From positions 67,816,790 to 67,880,789 of the forward strand of contig CM062292.1 in the NCBI GenBank assembly GCA_031216915.1: a stretch of DNA of 64,000 bases, given 5' to 3'. The notes beneath the pieces were generated by a model. The model did no database searches, was not told where the DNA came from, and saw nothing but the letters and a program-made list of their open reading frames with translations. This DNA is from Pictodentalium vernedei (taxonomy: Eukaryota > Mollusca > Scaphopoda > Dentaliida > Dentaliidae). Positions 56,979 through 64,000 of this stretch are shown piece after piece. Position numbers and translations under genes: made by a program. Positions within the stretch are counted from its first letter, which is position 1, and every line of letters begins with the position of its first letter.

Positions 56979-57185
56979 TTAAGTAATGGTTATATCCAGC
57001 CAGCAAAAATGGCCATACAAATTTAATTTTTCCAATTTTTGCCTCCAAAATATACCTTATGATACCTCATGGGAATGAGATCATCGAGCTGATTCCAACG
57101 AAGTGTCGGAGACCTTGTTTTTGAGGCAATAAATTAAATTTTTTACTTATGCAAGAATTATTTTTTGTTTTCTGTTAGTGATAGA
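56979..57185. mobile_element. A-type relic
   Basis: CAAAAATGGCCATACAAATT, TGCCTCCAAAATATACCTTA and GAATGAGATCATCGAGCTG suggest a strongly diverged A-alpha. Confidence 0.4.
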
Positions 57186-58167
57186 CGTATAGAGCTGGGC
57201 ATGAAGCTCAACAACAAAATGACAGGCCAAATTCAAATGCATGACCTCTTGATTGGAAGATAGTGAACTAATAAATGTAAATACTGTACCCCCCCCCCCC
57301 CCCCCCCCCCCCTCCAACTCACGATCCTTCCAGCAGTGCTATACACAAGCATTCTCTAAAAATGATATCGTTTGCTCTCCAAAACATACCTAATGATTCC
57401 CGACTTGGACAAACTTAACGAGCTTGCACAAACGAGAGTTTACTTGAAAGTGTGGGTGTTTCAATCCGACATTTCTTATTATAAAAGTTGAAAAATATTC
57501 AAAGTCAAAAAAGAATAATACGATTGCCAAAATGGGCTCAAGTAATCTCAAAAGTGCAAGCGCACAGGTTCCCATGTTGGTTAATCTCTGTTCGAAGTCT
57601 TTTTAAAAAAATCACCAGAAAATTAAGAAATCAACCACTGGTGTGCCCATGGACAACAACAAATTGTAAGTAAAAATGGGCAATAATGTCAACTCCTCTT
57701 TTTTTCATATGACATCTAGCAGACAATTCCATTTGTGTGAAATAAGACTGGATGGATAATTTACCACTCAAACAATAATTACTGTTAGATTACTTAAAAA
57801 AAATCTTTCTTTGTGCAAATGTATTCAACTACTTTCTCGGTCACACACAATGTTTTCTATGAATTATCATTAAATGTCAGCTTTAAAAATTTTAAATGTC
57901 AACGGAATGATGAATAAGCATATTATATCTTTGAACAAAGTTTTTGTTTTTTAAAGACCTATCACAATAATTATCATAACCTTAATTAAATCTAATCATT
58001 ATCATTTGGTGAAAAATAACCATGAAGCAGAGTTTGCGAGAGAATACAGACTTTTAACTGCAGAAAAACGAAAGTATACACTGGAAACTTTTAAATAATG
58101 AAACAATTATTTTAAACTTTTAACAATTATGAGACACTGAGAAAGAAAATGAACATGAGCAAAAAAA
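57186..58167. other. No recognised gene; poly-C run
   Basis: A poly-C run of about 20 lies near 57290-57312. AACTTAACGAGCTTGCAC near 57412 hints at another A relic. The rest is AT-rich and unassigned. Confidence 0.35.
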
Positions 58168-58410
58168 CAAACCTGAAAATAAGCAGTGACATTTGCAAAA
58201 TGAGGTCCCCAGAGGGTGAATGTGATGATGCTATCCCATACAGTGGGCCAATTTATCCTCTGGGTACCCTCTTTCTGTTTAGGTTTGAGACCTTGATTCA
58301 GATTGAGGATCACAGAGGGTAAATTTTGTGATGCTACCCTGCTATGCAGGGTAACCTCACTAAATTCACCCCCTGGGGACCTCATTTTGCAAATGACAGT
58401 CTGTATATTA
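58168..58410. mobile_element. Family O element, diverged
   Basis: CCTGAAAATAAGCAGTGAC, core GATGCTACCCTGCTATGCAG, and GACCTCATTTTGCAAATGAC. The right terminus is degraded; no clear duplication. Confidence 0.72.
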
Positions 58411-59439
58411 AATATATAAGAGGGGGTATTTTGAAGTAGGGGTGATATATCTCTTTAGATCAAGTTCCCAGATGCCTGTGCTTCGATGAAGAACGAATGT
58501 TGTTTTCTCAACGAGCATTTTACAGACAATGTATTTTTTAACTTTTTCGCTGTTATGAATTTCTTCACTCAAACAAAAGTGTTAAAAAATGATTGTCGGT
58601 AAAATGCTTGTTACAAAAAAACTTCGGTCATTTAATCTCAATTAACTTCGCCTGCAGCTAATAAAACATCAGTACGGTATGTCTTTTCTATTGTTGGTGG
58701 CAGAATGCTAATCAAGTTTATACGGAATACATTGAGACAGGATGTACTCGAATAAAGAAGTATTAAATTTATTGTTCTCTTAATTGTGCTACGGGCAATG
58801 GAACAGCATGTCCGATAATAAACATGCATTGAATTTGCGAAGTTATCAATTACCAATTTCACACCATTCGATGGAAGCTTATTTTGAAGGATTAACGGGA
58901 GCGCATTAGTCTAAAGTATGTAATTTTTCAGTTTTTATTTACTGGTGTTTTATTACACGCCTGTTCTATGAAATCCCCATCTGCAGCAACACTAAACCAT
59001 GTGGAAAATGAAAATCTGTTCCGCAAACACATGTATGGAACGGAAATCAATGACAGACTTATTATAAAGAAGCAAAATTTCACTGGAATTTTCTTCAAAA
59101 CGTGCACCGCAATTACAATTTGAATCGGTAGGCATAGCTAACAATTGTCCCCGAGTTCCAATGTGTTCTATGTGCCAGTAGGCACATAGAACACATTGGA
59201 ACTTCGGGAACAAATTAGTAACACGGGTTTCCCTCACAAATTTGGTTGGCAAAATGAATTTGTTGATAGTTGTCAAATGAACTGCAGAGTGTCCTTCTGG
59301 TAATTGTTTTTATAGACGTGAAGGCATGTAATAAACACAGAACGACACGTGCCTCTCGTTTTATCCTTCTGCGCTGGCACTCGTACCATATCGAGTAACC
59401 CATTCACACACGTGTGGCGTTCTGTGTATTTAGGTCACT
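58411..59439. other. No recognised gene; one hairpin
   Basis: A perfect hairpin with arms TTCCAATGTGTTCTATGTGCC lies near 59157-59204. Otherwise low-copy AT-rich DNA with short ORFs only. Confidence 0.35.
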
Positions 59440-59800
59440 TGCAGCATCTATGGCCATATCATGAACACAACATAGGTATGAAATCAACTTCAGCCAATTG
59501 TTTATACCTACGCTGCTCACTTTAACTCTTTGCATGCAGCTGGTGGATGGATATTCCTGCCCAGGACAGGACAATTGTTTATACCTACGCCGCTCACTTT
59601 AACTCTTTGCATGCAGCTGGTGGATGGATATTCCAGCCCAGGACAGGACAATTGTTTATACCTACGCTGCTCACTTTATAACTCTTTGCATGCTGCTGGT
59701 GGATGGATATTCCTGCCCAGGACAGGACAATTGTTTATACCTACGCTGCTCACTTTAACTCTTTGCATGCTACTGGTGGATGGATATTCCTCACCACGAC
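59440..59800. repeat. 77-bp tandem array made of family Q and family E pieces
   Basis: ACAATTGTTTATACCTACGC (Q) joined to TTAACTCTTTGCATGCAGCTG and GGATATTCCTGCCCAGGAC (end of E) repeats about four times from about 59495. It yields an open frame of 101 codons that is repetitive, not a gene. Confidence 0.8.
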
Positions 59801-60018
59801 AGGATTTCTCTTGCCATTGTAATAAGTATAATTAGGGCACATTCAGTCCAATTTAGGTTCCAACTGTGGAAGTTGTTTGGGAGATGAAACACACAAAGAA
59901 ATGTTACCTTCGTACTGATCAGAGAGCATTAATACAGAAGCTAGTACATATATAGAACATGTGATAAGTTTTATAACAAACAGTTGCATAAAATAATGAT
60001 CAGCCTCTGTGTCTTCTA

Positions 60019-60251
60019 GTAACCCTTTACCCAACATAACGGCCAAAACCGGTCAGCGCTATTTTAAAAAAATCGCCAATTAATTTTCATTATTTTTTTA
60101 TTTTTTGTCTCAGAAAATAGGTTATGATCCCTCGTTGGAATGCACTCGTCGAGCTCATTCCAATGAGGGGTCATAACCTATGTATCTGATAGTTATTCAA
60201 GAATTTTTTTTTGCAAGTGTCGTCTGCTTCTCATGTTAGGTAAAGGGTTAA
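60019..60251. mobile_element. A-alpha element
   Basis: GTAACCCTTTACCCAACATAA ... TGTTAGGTAAAGGGTTAA, with a hairpin GCACTCGTCGAGCTC. The left TTAA is altered. Confidence 0.84.
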
Positions 60252-60330
60252 ATAAATTGTTCTTATACTATTATATGTTGAAGATATTTTCGGCATTTTG
60301 CTACACTCTGTGTCTACATTCTGTGGCTCT

Positions 60331-60396
60331 GTAGTTGTGTCTAGGAAAGTTTTGGCTGCCAACATTGGTGGCCAAGACTTGCCTAGAAACAACTGG
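60331..60396. repeat. Isolated copy of the CTTGGCTGCC-type hairpin core
   Basis: GTAGTTGTGTCTAGGAAAGT ... GCCAAGACTTGCCTAGAAAC: a diverged core as in the 716/479/553-bp families, element ends not found. Confidence 0.55.
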
Positions 60397-60459
60397 TAAG
60401 GTTCTTGGGGTGTAACTTGCAAATCTATCCAAAAACTCCCTGTTGCAGTAAAAAGTGAT

Positions 60460-60620
60460 TAAAGTCAAACTAAGGAATTCAAGAGTTGGCAAAGAATTAA
60501 ATTTTTATTTGAATTAGGGCTGAGATTAGGAAATATTTGGATTTGAATTAGGAAAAATCATGCCAAAATGCCATTGGAAAAAGGTCCCATATTTGACTCC
60601 TGGAGAGACCCAAATGAATC
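60460..60620. repeat. Unclassified repeat shared with 0.5 and 61.7 kb
   Basis: AATTAAATTTTTATTTGAAT and AAAAATCATGCCAAAATGCC match 550-640. Confidence 0.45.
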
Positions 60621-60849
60621 CCTGTTAATTGAATAATCCTGTGTATTGAATAAATGCAACCTGTAGGCTATGCTGAAGTAAAACAAGTTGACTGCTTTGG
60701 TGGCCATTGCAGGTGGTGGGCATTATGTGCGGCCGACCATGATCTAGACATTCTAATCTACTCATCAAACTAAAACATCCAGTCAATTTAAAAAAAATTG
60801 CTGCATAAATGCAACCTGCAGTGTGTTCTTTAGAAATCCCAAGATGGCT

Positions 60850-61112
60850 GTCATGATGGAATATATTGTGCACATCTACTCATCATACTAGTGTGGCAGC
60901 CACCGAGGGTAGCCAACTTTGACCATAATGGGATGTTCCCAAATAGGCAGGAGCATGAGAATGCATATGAAGTTTGGTAACAAGTGGAAGCGAACTACAG
61001 GCTGTAACCAATGCTGAGTTAATTGTGGACAGACGTTTAGACTAATAGACTCATAGACATCCTTGTGTGCCATGACAATAGCTTCGCTTGACTTTGTCAA
61101 GTTAAGCTGAAA
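60850..61112. mobile_element. Element Y terminal fragment
   Basis: Shares GCATATGAAGTTTGGTAAC-like sequence and the terminal stem-loop at 61080-61108 (GCTTGACTTTGTCAAG) followed by GAAAAAT with 42650-42792. Confidence 0.65.
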
Positions 61113-61123
61113 AATAAATCAAG

Positions 61124-61602
61124 CAGGGACCGACCTGGGCATGAGCCAGTGCGTATTTGGTTCTGAAACATCAGGACCTGGCTCTTAAATCTCAGCAATA
61201 GGTTTCTGAGTTGGCGTGTAACTTCTCAGATCATATTTTGATATTCTTTCGATGGATAATCGAGAGAGACACTCTTACATGTATTATATATATGATTATC
61301 ATTTATCATTGTTGTAGAGTGCTTAAGTTAATACTTCAAGTCTTAATTACCAAGCATTAATCTTCACTGTGGTTTCTGATCAAGTCTTGGCTGCCTAAAT
61401 AGGCAGCCAAGACTTGATCAGAAACCACAGTGAAGATTAATGTTTGCTATAGTGTACTAAATGAAAATGATGAGAGCTATTACATACTTGCAGTGTGTGT
61501 TACAAACAGCAGTGTGACTCCGTAAATTGAAATCTGGCGCATGAAGTGAAAAAATAGGCTCCGAGGCTAGAGCGTATTTTAAATAGTCCTGATCGGACCC
61601 TG
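61124..61602. mobile_element. 479-bp palindromic element, copy 3
   Basis: CAGGGACCGACCTGGGC ... GATCGGACCCTG. Perfect 6-bp duplications ATCAAG at 61118-61123 and 61603-61608. The core hairpin spans 61354-61443. Confidence 0.94.
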
Positions 61603-61619
61603 ATCAAGGATAATCTACG

Positions 61620-61870
61620 TATTTATTTTTTATGGACTTGCAGGGATTCTTTGGGGTATCTACGGAGGCCATTTATGGGACTCTTTCCCAATAACATTTG
61701 GGCATGATTTTTCCCAATTTCAAACTCCCAAATTTTCCAATCTCAGTTCCCACTCAAACAAAAATTTAATGCCCAACAGGTGCCTGGAACTGGGTAGTCA
61801 TAAGACCTCAGAAAACAATTGGTTTTCTGGGCTCTTATGACCACCCAGTTCAGGACATCAATTGTACATT
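61620..61870. repeat. Unclassified repeat with palindromic end
   Basis: The opposite-strand relative of 480-780. CTGGAACTGGGTAGTCATAA pairs with its complement at 61833-61852 around GAAAACAATTGGTTTTC. Confidence 0.5.
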
Positions 61871-61949
61871 AAATTTAAATTGCTTGCCTAACGAAGTCTC
61901 TTAATTCAAAGGCAAATGACAAGTTCTTTTTTAATAGTATAAGAATGGT

Positions 61950-62827
61950 ATAACTGGTAGAGTGCTGAAAGCCCAAATTTGGGCTTTATTCTGAAGTGCA
62001 GGTGCCACAACTTGAAGGCTCATATACAGTGGATCAGGGCTCAAAATAAGTGGTTTCGCATCGCTATTTGCTATGCAAGACATGCTAAAAGCTAAACAAT
62101 TTTCAATCATGTATAGCATTTTCTGATACAATATATTCAACTGCAGCCTAATAGGCTGCAGTTGAATATCTTGTATTGCAAAATGTAAAAATGAAAATTT
62201 GCAACAAAACTTTGCAAGCTAGTTCATTGATGATGCCTTACTCCTGATATAAGATTAACTCTCCCTCTCGCATCAGCAACTTCATATGTAACGTGAATTG
62301 TATTGGTTTAAATTCATCCTGAATTGTTTCTGCATTTTGCATAAAATACCCAGTCAAAATAATTTTAAGCCCATCAAATTAAGAGATGTTACGCATTTGG
62401 AAATATCTAAGTCCATGCAGTTGTTAAAGGCAGTTCAATTGAAAAACATAGCTAGTGCTTCATGTGTTGCAACTCATTTGAAAAGGCACAGAAATGGATG
62501 GACATTATTCTATCTGCTCAGAAGAGTTCAATACAAAACAGTATGGCATCACCCCGGTATACAAGAACTGCTGTGCAATTTAAACAAAATGCTATTCAAT
62601 TTTCGGAAATGGGTAGCATTTTGCTACGCATAGAAAAAATGTATTTTGAGCTCTGCAGTGGATGTGCTTTGTATTATCTTTGAATTGATATTATTCAATC
62701 TTTAAGGGTTTCCCTTGTTACAATTTATGGGAGAGTGCCCATAGGCACCCTCCCATAAATTGTAACAGAGCAAAGACGTGTGTACAAGATTTCATGGCCA
62801 AAAATAATTTAGCACTCTACCAGTTAA
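61950..62827. mobile_element. Family C element hosting a 621-bp hAT-like element
   Basis: Left ACTGGTAGAGTGCTG (TTAA altered), core hairpin AATTTATGGGAGAGTGCC near 62720, and right GCACTCTACCAGTTAA. Confidence 0.8.
62035..62655. mobile_element. 621-bp hAT-like element (8-bp TSD)
   Basis: CAGGGCTCAAAATAAGTGG ... GTATTTTGAGCTCTG. Perfect 8-bp duplications CAGTGGAT at 62027-62034 and 62656-62663. The core hairpin ATTCAACTGCAGCC/GGCTGCAGTTGAAT is near 62128-62168. Terminal bases resemble family O. A 111-codon frame at 62298-62633 has no transposase motif. Confidence 0.88.
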
Positions 62828-62920
62828 TAGAGAGTACAGGGACTGAGGTTAACATGATTCCATGTGACGTTTTGTATAAAAAGTACTTGTAGTATACATG
62901 CAGTTACTTAGGTATTAGTC

Positions 62921-63160
62921 TTAACCCTCTGAATACTAGTGGTATCTTCCACGCCAGTTAAATGACAGAAATTGGAAGAGTCCATATCCATTATTTGGGG
63001 GTAGAACAATTAATATTTTCAATGTGCAGCCTTCAGGCTGCACATTAAAAATATTAATTGTTCTACCACACATGTTCACTTAGTAGCCATCCTACTTAAT
63101 GTAGTTATGACGTATCATATTCCTGAACTGGAAAAGCACCTCTCATGTGGAAAGAGTTAA
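62921..63160. mobile_element. Family G palindromic TTAA element, whole
   Basis: TTAACCCTCTGAATACTAG ... CATGTGGAAAGAGTTAA. The core hairpin is AATGTGCAGCCTTCAGGCTG. Confidence 0.82.
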
Positions 63161-63320
63161 TGTTCTCTGTTCTATTCAAATGTAAAATTTCCTAGTCTTT
63201 GTGTGTTTCTTCCCCTCCAAAATAGGTTCCCAATTGGAGCCCCTGTGACACAAATTCCCCCAATGGCATAGGCCCCAGACCCTTTCCCAAAAAGGGCAGA
63301 AGAATCCCTAATCTACCACA

Positions 63321-63744
63321 CAGGGTTCATACAAAAATTTGCTCACAAAGTTCAAGGGTTTTTCAAGGGCTTCTTTTTTTTCAAGGGCTACATATACTAT
63401 TCAGCTGGTTGTATGAGCTCTAAAAATCTAAGATTCATGTGACACGGATCTGACTTTGGAAGTAAGGAAGTACTGGTACCCAAAGTGTGATCTGTGTTAC
63501 AGTAATCTTCTTAAAACATTCCATACATTTTTATGGGTTTTTTTTTAACTGAGCGACACGAGCGCAACAAACAAGTAAAAGGCGAGTACACATATATTTA
63601 CAATGTCCAGGAAATAGTTGGTATTCAAGGGTTTTTCAAGAGATTTCTGAAAGTTCAAGGGTTTCTCAAGGCTAATTTCAAATTCCAGGGTTTTTCAAGA
63701 AAAAACTCATTTTCAAGGGTTTTTCAAGAGCTGTATGAACCCTG
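63321..63744. mobile_element. 424-bp CAGGGTTC element (6-bp TSD)
   Basis: CAGGGTTCATACAAAAATTTG ... AGCTGTATGAACCCTG. Perfect 6-bp duplications ACCACA at 63315-63320 and 63745-63750. Subterminal AAGTTCAAGGGTTTTTCAAG repeats on both sides. Confidence 0.88.
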
Positions 63745-64000
63745 ACCACAGTAAACGAGCACTGTTCCACTTCCCAAGGCCTCCATGGGGAGAATTTAAT
63801 TTGATTTCAGCATGGATCATTTTGTTTGTGATAAAAGTCAATACGTATCGACAGGTGGGTGCACAAAGATAATGAACAGCAGTGAAGAAATTGTTTTGGT
63901 TCAACTGTAACACAGTTTGTGAGGAGAAATTGCACAATTCACTTCTGACATTAGAACATCTAGTTTGATTTATGAATATCTTTGTGGATAATAAATTATG
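63745..64000. repeat. Family Q fragment, then unassigned
   Basis: ACAGTAAACGAGCACTGTTCC to about 63800 matches Q. The remainder is unassigned AT-rich sequence. Confidence 0.45.

Larger units (their letters stand above)
55288..56982. mobile_element. Family G element hosting a family C element
   Basis: Left arm ACTCTTTCAACACGAGAAGC ... ATCATAATTTC, then after the C element GTAGGATGGCTGCTAAGTG, the core hairpin AATGTTCAGCCTCAAGGCTGC and right end TTCAAAGGGTTAA. The copy at 62921-63160 shows G uninterrupted (CATTAAGTAGGATGGC in complement). Confidence 0.75.

Noticed and set aside
59530-59835. Plus-strand open frame of 101 codons with repeated peptide
   Set aside because: Arises from the 77-bp tandem array of Q and E fragments.
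62298-62633. 111-codon frame inside the 621-bp hAT-like element
   Set aside because: No hAT transposase motif; likely chance, since the element is non-autonomous.

Overview
The window looks like a gene-poor, repeat-saturated stretch of animal nuclear DNA. It is AT-rich and I find no convincing intact host gene. The repeats suggest a marine invertebrate, probably a lophotrochozoan and perhaps a mollusc: SINEs with 5S rRNA-like and tRNA-like heads, repeats opening with AAGAGGCCCC and ending in strings of GGACAGACGG, and long tandem-bodied elements rich in TGACCTTGACC. That taxon call is inference from repeat style, not from a marker gene. I recognised no LTR element, retrovirus or Polinton.

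Most of the sequence is made of short non-autonomous DNA transposons that are palindromes along their whole length. For reference I gave them letters. TTAA-flanked (piggyBac-like termini or other TTAA-targeting types): A-alpha and A-beta (CCCTTTACC ends), C (CTGGTAGAGTGCT), E (CTCTTTGCATGC), G, H (CCCTCTGCAC), K and V. TA-flanked (mariner/pogo-like): B (CAGTGGAGCC) and U (CAGTACAG). With 8-bp target duplications (hAT-like): a 716-bp family (TAGAGATGGGC), P (TAGTGTTCAAC), O and a 621-bp element (CAGG-CT-AAAATAAG). With 6-bp duplications and CAGG ends: a 479-bp family, a 553-bp family, T (CAGGCCTGGCATT) and a 424-bp element. Many copies keep perfect target duplications, so their ends can be set to the base.

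Other residents are SINEs (1.4, 10.0, 12.0, 13.3, 24.9, 25.5, 34.0, 45.4, 52.4, 54.4 kb), a possible LINE partner that shares their 3-prime tail (family Q), a LINE 3-prime end at 51.0-52.3 kb, and tandem-bodied elements X (20.5-22.9 kb, 156-bp units) and Y (39.5-42.8 kb and 47.4-48.3 kb, about 143-bp units). X and Y end in a similar stem-loop followed by AAAAAT, as Helitron-like elements with tandem cores can. The only coding-looking stretch I could not assign is a broken minus-strand remnant at 5.46-6.18 kb.

The most unusual observation is that the central hairpins of the palindromic elements are shared between families with different ends and different target-duplication lengths. One core (AAGTCTTGGCTGCCT and its complement) sits in the 716-, 479- and 553-bp families; another (CTTGTTTGACAGAGCTC) sits in both the TA-flanked B family and the TTAA-flanked H family. 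Nested insertions are frequent, up to four deep, and give a relative insertion order. One TTAA in family I is empty in one copy, filled by A-alpha in a second and by A-beta in a third.
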